Positions 17,488 to 27,941 of a stretch of DNA of 64,000 bases are shown in pieces (positions within the stretch are counted from its first letter, which is position 1; each line of letters opens with the position of its first letter). This DNA is from Dyadobacter sandarakinus. Its GTDB lineage: Bacteria > Bacteroidota > Bacteroidia > Cytophagales > Spirosomataceae. Under the pieces are notes generated by a model. That model saw only the letters and a list, made by a program, of their open reading frames with translations, had not been told where the DNA came from and did no database searches. The DNA is taken from contig NZ_CP056775.1 in NCBI RefSeq assembly GCF_016894445.1, positions 2,792,001-2,856,000 of the forward strand, in the 5' to 3' direction. The translations under genes and the position numbers were made by a program.

Positions 17488-20042
17488 GAATGCATCACCT
17501 CGGGCATATCCTTCCTGAACTCTTCCGCATAAATGCGGCTGTACTCTCTGGCAAAATTCTCGTAGGTAGATTTGGCCAGGGAGTGCTTGCCCAAATGCGC
17601 GAGTGCCTTGCATTTCAGCGTCATGGCCTCTTCATTCACCGGATCAAAATAGAAGATGTAATTGGCGAGCCTGACCAGGAATTCGGGATCATCGGCTACC
17701 TTCACCGAACCGGCGTAGCGCAGGTAAGTATCAACAATTTCATTCGAAACTTCCGATTTGAAGGGATCCAGCCACTCGTAATTCTGGTTGGACAAAAAGC
17801 TGCCGCGCTTGGTAATGTCGGCCAGCTGCGCAATGTTTTCTTTCGTCAGCTCCTTGCCGGAAACAAGGTCGAGGTAATGCGCATAATCCACGTGAATATG
17901 CTTTTCGTCAATATCAATGCGCCAGTAGCCAGTCTCTTTCGAGACCTGGCAGTGGTGAAGTTTGTCCAGAATGCTTTTTAGCTTAGCAATATTCACAGAC
18001 CGGTTATTGCGCGCACTTTCGGGATTTTTATCAAACCAAAGCAGCTCTTTCAATTTCTCCGAACTGATACCGGGCCGCCGCAGCGAATGCAGCAACAAAA
18101 CAAGAAAAAGCTCTTTTAACAGCGGCGTGAACGATTTGGTGATCTCATTCCCCTGTTCGTCGAAAATCTGAAAATTCCCGAAAAGCGTAATGCTGTTAGT
18201 AGCCGGAAAATGCCGGGGAGCTGTATCGGGGACCGCAATAAGCTCAGCCGCCAGCTCGCTTTCAGGCTCAGCCAGAACCACCGGATCCGGCTGCGCCACA
18301 TTACGGTCTGTCCTGCGCATCATGCCCCAGACGCGCCACGCGGCAATTGCGCCCAGCATGATCAATATTGCGACCAGAATCAATGTTAACATCACCCGGG
18401 TGTGCATTCCCGGATCCTGGGTCCGCACTTCGGTATCAAGTGGCGGAGCGTAGAGGGAGTGGATTGCCACATTCGTTTGTCCGTGCTCGTTAGTAAACTG
18501 CGTGACGGCCACAAAGCGATTGGAATGCGCGTCGAAAAACAGGTCGGCGAAGGATTTGGTATCCACAAACTGGTACTGAATCGGTGAGCCCACGCGCCTG
18601 ATCTCCGGCTTCACCAGCGAACCCCTGATGAGCTGAAGTTGGGTGGCAAACTTGTCTTTTGGAAAAATCAAGGCATAAAACGTGCTGTCTTTTTCATTGA
18701 CTACCATTGAATTAGCAAATACAAAATCTTCGCCCGGCACTTTCAACTCGTAAATGCGCTTGAAAGTATTGTCTTTCACATTGTAAAAAAGCAGATCGTA
18801 CAGATTGCGCGGATTCAGGACCTGCCTGCCCGTCGTACTTCCGTAGCCGCCGATCACATAAGCACCACCGGTCGCCACGCCGAGCGAGGCCAGGTAGCGG
18901 GGCGTAAAAAGCGTATCGCGCCGCGACAAATCCATCCAGGCGCCGCTGCGCAGGTCGTATTTCTGGATATTGCCTTTGTATTCCAGATGCCCGTAGCCAC
19001 CGAGGATGTAAATTGATGAATCTGCGGGCGAGAAAAACTTATTGGCATGCAGAAAATGCGTTTTCAGTGCGGGCTGGGTTACATTCTGGTTCCAGGCGCC
19101 GGAAGTAAGGTCCAGCTCGGAGACAGATTTTTCATTGATAAACAGATTGTAAATCCGGCCGGAGGATTTTTCAAACAAAACCTGATTATCCATGAAAAGT
19201 GACTGCCGGGCATAAGCTTTCACCGACAACTGCCCGGTGGCAATGCGGTAGCTGTAAAGCGAATCCTGCCCTACCACATATACAGAACCGGTTGCAGGAT
19301 CGCCCGTAACCCGCGCCGGGCCGGTGATCGTGAAGTTTTGCAGCGGCTGCCAGCTGTGATGCATTTTTTTGATCCAGACCGGGTTACTTGTTTGTGCATT
19401 TGCGTGCCGGATCGTTTCGGCAGCTTCTGCACCTGCCATTTCATCGAGCGGCCACTGGTATTTTACTTTTCCGTCCTGGCTGATCTGTACGTCACGCACT
19501 TTCATCGGCGGCACGTCAGTTGTATGGAAATTCTTGTACTGGGCTGCGCCGAAGAGGATTTTATAGCAGGTTTTGTCACTTACCTGGTACGGGTGTGTAA
19601 AGGTTTTGTTACCCGCATGCAGCACAATCTGCTGTTTCTTCTGGTCAAAAAACAACCTCAGGCGGTTCCATTCGTAAAGCTGCGCGCCGGTAATGTCAAA
19701 TGCAATGCTCGAAAAACGATCACCGGTCACCACTTTAAAACGCTGGGAAGCGGTGTCCGAGTTGTCGTAAAGAATATCCACATTCCGGTTATTGTCCCCG
19801 ATCAGGCGGAGAATGTAGCCGAAATAGTTTTTCTGGTCGGGTAAAAAGGCGAGGTCGAAGGCGATTTCGAAGTTGTTGCCGGGGCATAAAGTAGTACCCG
19901 GACTCAGATCCAGCGCGGTACGCTTGTCCTGCACCACCTCAAAACTCCGGAACCCCAGCCCATAGGATTGCGCCCAGACGCGCGTGCACCCGGACAGAGA
20001 GGATATCAGCAGAAAAATGAACAGTAATAAACGTGACAGCAT
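17484..20042 (-). CDS. Membrane-spanning Kelch/LamG sensor with winged-helix DNA-binding domain
   Basis: An 852-residue single-chain regulator. Residues 1-25 are the signal peptide. 26-205 form a concanavalin/LamG-like sandwich (NNFEIAFDLAF, KYQWPLDE). About 240-530 is a Kelch-like propeller (IYILGGYGHLEYKGNIQKYD, AYVIGGYG). 550-572 is a transmembrane helix (LTLILVAILIMLGAIAAW). 617-715 is a winged helix of the OmpR/SARP type (ITLFGNFQIFDEQG, then RNNRSVNIAKLKSILDKL), and 720-852 is a helical BTAD/TPR-like end. The periplasmic half probably senses a glycan directly and the cytoplasmic half binds DNA, bypassing any phosphorelay. It converges on, and overlaps by 3 bases, the GH99-like gene, so it most likely controls locus 1. 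It is distinct from the usual hybrid two-component systems and from SusR. Confidence 0.8.
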   Translation of the reverse strand: MLSRLLLFIFLLISSLSGCTRVWAQSYGLGFRSFEVVQDKRTALDLSPGTTLCPGNNFEIAFDLAFLPDQKNYFGYILRLIGDNNRNVDILYDNSDTASQRFKVVTGDRFSSIAFDITGAQLYEWNRLRLFFDQKKQQIVLHAGNKTFTHPYQVSDKTCYKILFGAAQYKNFHTTDVPPMKVRDVQISQDGKVKYQWPLDEMAGAEAAETIRHANAQTSNPVWIKKMHHSWQPLQNFTITGPARVTGDPATGSVYVVGQDSLYSYRIATGQLSVKAYARQSLFMDNQVLFEKSSGRIYNLFINEKSVSELDLTSGAWNQNVTQPALKTHFLHANKFFSPADSSIYILGGYGHLEYKGNIQKYDLRSGAWMDLSRRDTLFTPRYLASLGVATGGAYVIGGYGSTTGRQVLNPRNLYDLLFYNVKDNTFKRIYELKVPGEDFVFANSMVVNEKDSTFYALIFPKDKFATQLQLIRGSLVKPEIRRVGSPIQYQFVDTKSFADLFFDAHSNRFVAVTQFTNEHGQTNVAIHSLYAPPLDTEVRTQDPGMHTRVMLTLILVAILIMLGAIAAWRVWGMMRRTDRNVAQPDPVVLAEPESELAAELIAVPDTAPRHFPATNSITLFGNFQIFDEQGNEITKSFTPLLKELFLVLLLHSLRRPGISSEKLKELLWFDKNPESARNNRSVNIAKLKSILDKLHHCQVSKETGYWRIDIDEKHIHVDYAHYLDLVSGKELTKENIAQLADITKRGSFLSNQNYEWLDPFKSEVSNEIVDTYLRYAGSVKVADDPEFLVRLANYIFYFDPVNEEAMTLKCKALAHLGKHSLAKSTYENFAREYSRIYAEEFRKDMPEVMHS

Positions 20043-20470
20043 GTTGATGAAAATTCTGGCAACGGATCGAGGTAATATTAAGCTTCTATAAACACCGATT
20101 TACTTAATCCTGATTTGCGTAAACCCGTCTGCGGGTGAATCGGAATGTGATGTTCCGGATTTACAATTCTATTAAAATTAAATGATTTTATGTTGATAAA
20201 ACAACCTTACTACACTATCCTGGTAGAAATGGCGGGACAATGCGGAAGTCGCACCACTTGAACTGATGAAAAATGAGCAGGCGAAGCGATCGGCTGGGAT
20301 CGCAGGTTTTAAAAATGAGCAATTATGCGCTCCGGGAAAAATGTACAAGCCGTCTTGACTTTTGTCCATTCTTTCCGGCGGTTTCATGCACCACCTTTGT
20401 CATGTCGAAACTAAATGACAATCTGCTTACGGTTAGCAGGTTAACCCGAAAACTCAAACTTACTGCTCAC
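20043..20470. other. Divergent regulatory region
   Basis: Separates the membrane-spanning regulator (minus) from the secreted hydrolase (plus). A short ACCCG-TCTG-CGGGT hairpin lies near 20128-20141. The hydrolase frame runs open up to 20273, but that stretch looks random (cysteine-rich, no signal), so I treat it as non-coding. Confidence 0.45.
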
Positions 20471-21376
20471 ATGAAAACGCTTACCCTGACCATCGCTCTT
20501 GTATTTACATTGATTCAGAGCCAAATCACTTTTGCACAAACACGCAAGCCCGCATCCCTGGGAAGAGAAGAGTACATTGAAGTTGAAAAAAATGTAAAAC
20601 TGCACGTGATCGACCTGGGCGAAGGTCAGCCTGTGGTACTCATTCACGGGTGGCCGCTGAACAACGAGATGTATGAATATCAGTACCAGTATCTGGTGGA
20701 GAAAGGGTTCCGGGTGATCGGCATTTCCCTCCGTGGTTTCGGAAAATCGGACAGACCTTATGGAAAATATGACTTTGATACCTTCTCCGACGACATTAAA
20801 GTGGTGTTGGAAAAACTGAAGATCGAAAATGCCACGCTCGGCGGATTTTCAATGGGAAGTGCAGTGGTATTGCATTATGTAACCAAATACAACAGTGCGC
20901 ATATCAGCAAGCTGGCCGTATTCGGCGCCACCGGCCCGTCGTGGAAACAACGTGGAGGTTATCCGTACGGAATCACCGACCAGGGTGCAGCCGATCTGAT
21001 CAAGCAGACTAAAACAAACCGTGAGCAGCTGGTGGCAGGTTTTGGAAAAGCATTTGCCGGACAGGAAGGCGGACTTTCCGAAGAAACGATGAAATGGTTG
21101 GAAAGCATCAATCTGAATGCTTCACCTTATGCTACCATACAGGCAATCAGTGCATTGAGAGATCTGGACCTTCGTCCTGTTTTGTCAAACATCAAAATTC
21201 CGGTCGCGATATTCCATGGTGTGAATGATAAACTGTGTGATTTCGCTGGCGCAGAGCAGCTGCAAAAAGCCATTCAAGGTTCGCACATCATCAAATTTGA
21301 AAAAGGAGGCCACGGGTTTTTCGTGGAAGAAATGGACAAATTCAACACCGAACTCGAAAAATTCGCAAGAAACTGA
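20471..21376 (+). CDS. Secreted alpha/beta hydrolase (chloroperoxidase/esterase type)
   Basis: A 301-residue protein from ATG 20471. Residues 1-23 form a signal peptide (LTIALVFTLIQSQITFAQ), which is why this start is preferred to an earlier in-frame ATG at 20273. The alpha/beta-hydrolase fold shows the oxyanion motif HGWP at 59-62, the nucleophile elbow GGFSMGS with S127, an acid residue in GVNDKL, and the catalytic histidine in GGHGFF. The layout resembles cofactor-free haloperoxidases and aryl esterases. The predicted location is periplasmic. A strong bidirectional terminator follows. An AraC gene lies convergent to it, but there is no sign they share a pathway. Confidence 0.88.
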   Translation: MKTLTLTIALVFTLIQSQITFAQTRKPASLGREEYIEVEKNVKLHVIDLGEGQPVVLIHGWPLNNEMYEYQYQYLVEKGFRVIGISLRGFGKSDRPYGKYDFDTFSDDIKVVLEKLKIENATLGGFSMGSAVVLHYVTKYNSAHISKLAVFGATGPSWKQRGGYPYGITDQGAADLIKQTKTNREQLVAGFGKAFAGQEGGLSEETMKWLESINLNASPYATIQAISALRDLDLRPVLSNIKIPVAIFHGVNDKLCDFAGAEQLQKAIQGSHIIKFEKGGHGFFVEEMDKFNTELEKFARN

Positions 21377-21383
21377 TTAACCA

Positions 21384-21422
21384 AATGTACCTGCAAAGCT
21401 GTCCATGCATTGCAGGTACATT
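21384..21422. terminator. Bidirectional rho-independent terminator
   Basis: Perfect 13-bp stem, AATGTACCTGCAA (21384-21396) with TTGCAGGTACATT (21410-21422), followed by TTATTATTT on the plus strand. It lies between the convergent hydrolase and AraC genes and can serve both. Confidence 0.9.
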
Positions 21423-21544
21423 TTATTATTTACAAAACTTAAAAAGACCAGGCATTAATCAGCGTATTTAGCCGTGCGTACAGTCTGACTTCGTTTGAAT
21501 AGGGCTTACATATCCGGTCATTTTCAAAGACGAAACACATACTA

Positions 21545-22441
21545 TTAATTAAAGCTCGACCGGTATTTCATTGGCGACATTTTGGTTTTGTTCTTGAAAA
21601 GTTTGTGAAAAGATTGAGGGTACTCAAAACCCATCTGGTAAGCGATCTCACTAATCTGCAAATCAGTAGTAGTCAACAACTGCTTTGCCTTTTCAATTAC
21701 TTTCGCCTGAATATGTTGCTGGGCGGTCTGACCCGAAGTAATACGGAGCATATCGCTTAGGTAGTCAGCGGACAAATTTAATTCTTCGGCAATTTGCCGG
21801 ACAGTCGGCAATCCTTTTTGCAGGTTCAGGTATTGGTCAAGTACATTTTCCAGGCGGATCAGTATCTCATCGTTGGCAACTTTGCGGGTGATGAACTGAC
21901 GCGCATAAAACCGGCTGCTGTATTGGAGCAGGAGCTCAATCTGAGCAATCATTACGTCCTGGCTGAAATTATCAATACCGCCCTGATATTCACTTTCTAT
22001 GCTGGAAAATATGCCTTCAATTTTCGCTTCTTCCTGCTCAGACAAATGCAATGCTTCGTGTAGTTCGTACGAGAAAAAGTGAAAGTTCCTGATCCTGGCA
22101 GCGAGTGGCGTATTTGCGATAAAATCCGGATGAAACATGAAGGTAGTGCCGCCCGGCGGTTTGGTGCCGGTGCTTAGCTTTAACAGGAGCTGATTGGGGG
22201 AAATAAAAGCCATCATCCCTTCATCAAAGTCATAATGCCGGTGACCGTATTTCAACTTGCCATCGTAATCCTTCTTTATGGAAATGCAGTAAAAATTTAA
22301 GGTAAAATGCTGCAATTCGGTCAAAACGTTGAAATCGGCATCTTCGTGGCGGAAAATGCTGATCAGGGGATGTTTGGGCTTAGGCAACCCGAGCAGTCTG
22401 TGCTGCTCGGATATGGAGTTGATCAGGTATGGCTTGTTCAC
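21545..22441 (-). CDS. AraC-family transcriptional regulator
   Basis: A 298-residue paralogue of the AraC proteins at 3815 and 62572, with the same sensor pattern (HPLISIFRHED, LKYGHRHYDFDEG, FMFHPDF, FHFFSYELHEALHLSE). The C-terminal double HTH begins LNLSADYLSDMLRITSG and ends EIAYQMGFEYPQSFHKLFK. It lies 9 nt downstream of the zinc alcohol dehydrogenase reading frame, in the same direction. This is a third case in the window of this regulator type next to an oxidoreductase. It probably controls that dehydrogenase operon; the inducer is unknown. Confidence 0.93.
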   Translation of the reverse strand: MNKPYLINSISEQHRLLGLPKPKHPLISIFRHEDADFNVLTELQHFTLNFYCISIKKDYDGKLKYGHRHYDFDEGMMAFISPNQLLLKLSTGTKPPGGTTFMFHPDFIANTPLAARIRNFHFFSYELHEALHLSEQEEAKIEGIFSSIESEYQGGIDNFSQDVMIAQIELLLQYSSRFYARQFITRKVANDEILIRLENVLDQYLNLQKGLPTVRQIAEELNLSADYLSDMLRITSGQTAQQHIQAKVIEKAKQLLTTTDLQISEIAYQMGFEYPQSFHKLFKNKTKMSPMKYRSSFN

Positions 22442-22450
22442 TTACTAAAA

Positions 22451-23490
22451 TTACAAGGTTTGCATATCAATGACAAAGCGGTACCGGACATCGCCCTTTT
22501 GCATCCGGTCGAATGCATGATGAATGTCTTTGATGTCAATCAGTTCAATATCAGAGACAATCCCGTGTTCCGCACAAAAATCCAGCATCTCCTGTGTTTC
22601 CGGCAGGCCACCCGCGCCAGACCCGGCAATCACCTTATTACCAGTTCCAATGAAAAGGAGCTCACCTCCCAGGGCTTGGCCGGCATCCCTACATTTACAT
22701 AAATCCCATTGGTTTTGAGGATGGAAAGATACGGATTGACATCACTGTTTCCGGAAACGGTATCCAGCACAAAATCGAAGGTTTTAAAAGCTGCTTTCAT
22801 CTGCTCTTCATCCCTGGAAATAATAAAATGGGATGCTCCGAGCTGTTTTGCAGCTTCCTGCTTGCCCGGAGAAGTGCTCAGCACGGTTACTTCCGCGCCC
22901 AATGCATTCCCAAACTTCACGGCCATATGCCCCAGTCCGCCCAGACCGACGACAGCCAGCTTATGGCCCTTGCCAACATGCCATCTTTTTAGCGGCGAGT
23001 AGGTCGTGATGCCTGCACAAAGCAGTGGCGCCACACCTGCCAGGTCCAGCTTTTCCGAAATGTGATGCACAAAGTCCTCATTGACAACGATGGTGTTGGA
23101 ATACCCGCCGTATGCAGGCAAATTGTCGTGATCCAGGTTGTTGTAGGTTTGAACTGCGGCCACCGAGCAAAATTGCTCCTGACCATTTTTACAATCCGGG
23201 CATTCGCGGCATGAATCCACCATTACACCCACCCCACCCAGATCGCCGATGGCGAACTTTCCGGCATGGGCTCCCACTGCGCTGATGCGGCCCACGATCT
23301 CATGGCCGGGAACCATCGGGAAGATACCGGGAAACCATTCGTTGCGGGTCAGGTGTATGTCGGTATGACAAACCCCGCAGTACAGGATTTCGATCTGTAC
23401 ATCATGCGCGCCGATGTCGCGCCTTTCAAATTGCCAGGGCGCAAGTGGGCTTTCTGCCGTTTGCGCCGCATATCCTTTTGCTGCTATCAT
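22451..23490 (-). pseudogene. Zinc-dependent NAD(P) alcohol dehydrogenase, single frameshift
   Basis: Cinnamyl-alcohol/YahK-type medium-chain dehydrogenase. The first frame (23490-22630) has the catalytic zinc ligands in CGVCHTD and PGHE, the structural-zinc cysteines in CRECPDCKNGQEQFC, and the Rossmann motif GLGGLG. It ends in a spurious tail after VSSFSL (ELVIR, stop). The remainder, NKVIAGSGAGGLPETQEM to VIDMQTL, continues in another phase and ends at 22451. The span is 1040 nt, one short of 347 codons, so one base was lost near 22648-22655. Without the last 60 residues the enzyme would lack part of its catalytic domain. Real mutation or sequence error cannot be told apart here. Confidence 0.85.
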
Positions 23491-23953
23491 AATAAAAGTT
23501 TATAGCACAAACTTAGGAAGCATCTCAAACCGGCGATTATCCAAATCCGGGAGAAAAGTATCCGGTTTTACTAAGGGTTTCATCCGGGAACAGCAGCCAT
23601 ACTTCAGTAGATTCTGACAATGCATGTTTAAAGACTTTTTCGACCCATTACTCCTGATATAAAGATCATAATCTATAAATACCTGACCCGCTCCATTCCA
23701 ATCATTACCATTTTATAATAACGGCTACTTCATAATTCAAGGTACTCAAATACGTATACCTCTATTAATAGAATCGGCAATTGATTATCCTTTTCAATCA
23801 TGGTAAATCATGTAACTCCGATATAATTCATATTCCATAAAATAAATAGATTCCATTTTCCAACCAAGTCATCGTGCATTAGTCATTACTTTGATGAATT
23901 GATAATTCAATGATCAGATAACAGTTTACCATTTTTAAACAAAACTAATAGCT
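23491..23953. other. AT-rich divergent intergenic region
   Basis: Upstream of both the dehydrogenase (minus) and the plus-strand propeller/malectin gene. It is strongly AT-rich from about 23640 with several TAATTCA-like words. The shared box of the minus-strand array genes was not found here. No RNA or ORF was supported. Confidence 0.45.
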
Positions 23954-26563
23954 ATGAAAACACTTGTGCCTTATTTAATTCTCTTCATGTTTTCCGCCGC
24001 CATTTCCGGAAAACTTCTTGCTCAGCCAGCAATCCAGTGGGACCGGACAATCGGTGGTAGCGGTAATGATTTTTTGTATGCCGCGGTCCGGACTCCGGAT
24101 GGAGGTTACCTTCTTGGTGGTAGTTCCGATTCAAATATCAGTGGGGAAAAATCCGAAAATTCAAATGGCTCTAAGATCTGGCTTGTTAAGACCAATTCCA
24201 CCGGCATAAAAGAGTGGGATAAAACAATTGGCATTGGAGATACAGGTATAGGGTTACGAAAGTTGTTACTCACCAGCGATGGCGGCTATCTGCTGGGAGG
24301 CGTAATAACAGACGATGATGTAAATGTGGTTATCAAAATTGATAAAAACGGGGTGAGACAGTGGCTCAGGCGTTACGCTCGCGGGAAGACTACAGATTTC
24401 GAAGCAATGGAAAAGGCCCCTGACGGCGGCTACATACTGGGGTTTACTTCCCTGCTGGATGAATCACAAAGCCAGGGACCTATCAAGGGATATGACTACT
24501 GGATCGTAAAAATAGACGTCAATGGCAGAACACAGTGGGAGAAGGTATACGGCGGTGCAGGCTCAGACCAACTGGAATCTCTTCAGGCAACGTCAGATAA
24601 GGGATACATTGTTGCGGGTGCCTCTAATTCGGGCAAGGGTGGCGATAAGTCAGACCCGGCAAAAGGCTATGGAGATTTCTGGATTTTAAAGCTTGATCCG
24701 TCTGGTAACAAGCAATGGGATAAAACCATAGGTGGACCGGGAGGAGATGGGCATGCACAAATAAGCCAGACTCCTGACGGGGGCTATATAGTGGGCGGGA
24801 TCACAAGTGGTACTGCTGGCGGGGATAAATCTGAAAACTCCAATGGTGCTGACTACTGGGCTGTAAAGCTGTCTGCAACCGGACAAGTGCAATGGGACCA
24901 GGACCTTTCGGGCAAAGATTACACGGAAGGAGCTGACGGCGAATCGTTCTCGGTGATTATTCAAACTGCTGATGGAGGGTATCTGATCGGTGGGACGTCC
25001 GATTCGGCAGCTGGTATCGATAAATCGGAGGAAGGAAAGGATTTTGAATCCATTGATTTATGGGTCGTCAAACTTGCTGCTGACGGCACGAAGGAATGGG
25101 ACAAAACGGTAGGAAGCGGTGATTGGAATCATTTGCAGTCCATCGTACAGGCACCCGACGGCGGTTATTTATTAGCAACCTCATCGGAAAATGGCATTCA
25201 TGGAGACAAAACGCAGGATTCAAGAGGGGGGTCAGACTTCTGGATTATCAAACTCGCTCCCGAAAATGTTCCGTCCCCTCAGACTTTGGTCCGTATCAAT
25301 GCCGGCGGACCCGATTTCACTACTGCTACTAAAAAGCTTTTTATCGCGGATCAATATTATTCTGACGCATTCAATGTTACCAGCTCCATTCCATCCGGCG
25401 ACATTCTTAATACGACCAATGATGTGCTTTACCGCACCGCCCGCAATTCACCATATTGTTTTTACGAGATTCCGGTCAAAAATATCCAGGTAAATGTCAC
25501 CCTGCATTTTGCTGAAACATATTACGGGACACCCGGCAAAGGAGGCGGTGCAGGCAGCAGGCGGTTTAATGTCGATATAGAGGGAAAGCGCGTACTGACC
25601 AACTACGACATCTTTGCCGCAGCGGGCGGAGCCATGCGTGCTGTTCAGATTACGATCCCTGTGACGGTTGCGGATGGCATACTGGACATTAACTTTGGAA
25701 CCGGAGCGGCCGGCCAGCCCAGCATTTGTGCGATTGAGGTCGTTTCCACAAATTATACTTTGGGTCCTCTTGCTGATGCTTATGTGCGGGATGGAAATTT
25801 CAGTACGACCAACTTCAATGGTTCAAGTCTGGATATCAAAAGCACATCGGGTGATCCTTCGGCCAACCGGAGTTCCTACCTGAAATTCAAAGTACCGCAG
25901 GCACTGACGATTGCTGCTGCCAAACTGCGGATTTACGGCCATAATCATGAAGACACGAAGAGTATTTCCGTACATGCATACGGGGTTAACAACGATAGCT
26001 GGACAGAAGGCAGCATTGTCAAAAACAATGCACCCGCCGCATCGACGGCTTCATTGGGCTATGCATCCGTAAACAATGTATACAAGTACTATGAAATTGA
26101 TGTGACCAGCTACGTCAAAGCACAGCAACAATCCGGCGACGAGATCGTAAGCCTGCTGCTGCGCGACCCCAGCAATCGCAATACCAGAATGGTCTTCAAT
26201 AGTAAAGAGGCAATTTCCAAACCTCCGCAATTGATCATCCAGAACGTTGCCAATAGTACTGCAAGGCTAAGTCAGGAAGAAGCGACATTTGAGCAGCAGG
26301 AGAAAGAGCTGTCGGTAGTGTTTCCAAATCCGGCAACCGACGAATTTACGGTCTTAATTTCCAGGCAGCATGCCGGAAACATCTCCTTTCAGCTTGTTAA
26401 CAACGCAGGAGAAAGTAATCCCATCCAGGCAGCTGAGCGTGTCAGGCCGGGAGAGAAAGTACGGTTTGATGTTGATAAAATTCCGGTTAACGCAGGTATT
26501 TACTTATTAAAAGTTGACTCGGAAGGTTTTTCAGAGGTAGTGAAACTGCTTATTGCGAAGTAA
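23954..26563 (+). CDS. Propeller-malectin-CBM96 T9SS surface protein
   Basis: An 869-residue modular protein. The signal peptide ends at LLAQ (residue 23). Residues 24-435 hold about seven propeller repeats of the SBBP kind, each with a core WDKTIGG...PDGGYLLGG...DYWIVKL. A malectin-like domain (about 440-595) begins TLVRINAGGPDFTTATKK and includes VTLHFAETYYGTPG. A CBM96-like beta-sandwich (about 600-765) reads LADAYVRDGNFSTTNF, KLRIYGHNH and YYEIDVTSYV. The T9SS sorting tail contains VVFPNPATDEFTV and GIYLLKVDSEGF. It has the same layout as the gene at 34548 but lies on the opposite strand and lacks the shared upstream box. It is likely a surface adhesin or glycan-binding protein; no enzymatic residues were seen. 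Confidence 0.9.
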   Translation: MKTLVPYLILFMFSAAISGKLLAQPAIQWDRTIGGSGNDFLYAAVRTPDGGYLLGGSSDSNISGEKSENSNGSKIWLVKTNSTGIKEWDKTIGIGDTGIGLRKLLLTSDGGYLLGGVITDDDVNVVIKIDKNGVRQWLRRYARGKTTDFEAMEKAPDGGYILGFTSLLDESQSQGPIKGYDYWIVKIDVNGRTQWEKVYGGAGSDQLESLQATSDKGYIVAGASNSGKGGDKSDPAKGYGDFWILKLDPSGNKQWDKTIGGPGGDGHAQISQTPDGGYIVGGITSGTAGGDKSENSNGADYWAVKLSATGQVQWDQDLSGKDYTEGADGESFSVIIQTADGGYLIGGTSDSAAGIDKSEEGKDFESIDLWVVKLAADGTKEWDKTVGSGDWNHLQSIVQAPDGGYLLATSSENGIHGDKTQDSRGGSDFWIIKLAPENVPSPQTLVRINAGGPDFTTATKKLFIADQYYSDAFNVTSSIPSGDILNTTNDVLYRTARNSPYCFYEIPVKNIQVNVTLHFAETYYGTPGKGGGAGSRRFNVDIEGKRVLTNYDIFAAAGGAMRAVQITIPVTVADGILDINFGTGAAGQPSICAIEVVSTNYTLGPLADAYVRDGNFSTTNFNGSSLDIKSTSGDPSANRSSYLKFKVPQALTIAAAKLRIYGHNHEDTKSISVHAYGVNNDSWTEGSIVKNNAPAASTASLGYASVNNVYKYYEIDVTSYVKAQQQSGDEIVSLLLRDPSNRNTRMVFNSKEAISKPPQLIIQNVANSTARLSQEEATFEQQEKELSVVFPNPATDEFTVLISRQHAGNISFQLVNNAGESNPIQAAERVRPGEKVRFDVDKIPVNAGIYLLKVDSEGFSEVVKLLIAK

Positions 26564-26579
26564 GAAATTCGAAAATCTG

Positions 26580-26618
26580 CTGAGCGGGAAGATCACTTTT
26601 TGTAATCTTCCCGCTCAG
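26580..26618. terminator. Bidirectional terminator
   Basis: Perfect 14-bp stem, CTGAGCGGGAAGAT with ATCTTCCCGCTCAG, and loop CACTTTTTGTA. TTATTTAA follows on the plus strand and TTTTCGAA on the minus. It separates convergent genes. Confidence 0.9.
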
Positions 26619-26669
26619 TTATTTAATGGTCTCCGTGGATCACCGGTTATCCCATTTACCTGTGAGGTT

Positions 26670-27836
<1,167 letters not shown>

Positions 27837-27941
27837 CTAAAATCAAATTGGGCACTGGTTTCCGGTTAAAAGAAGTCAGATGACAAACCTACTTGATACA
27901 CGAAACTTCGGATTTCATTGTCGTGATCGCCCCAATTCCTG

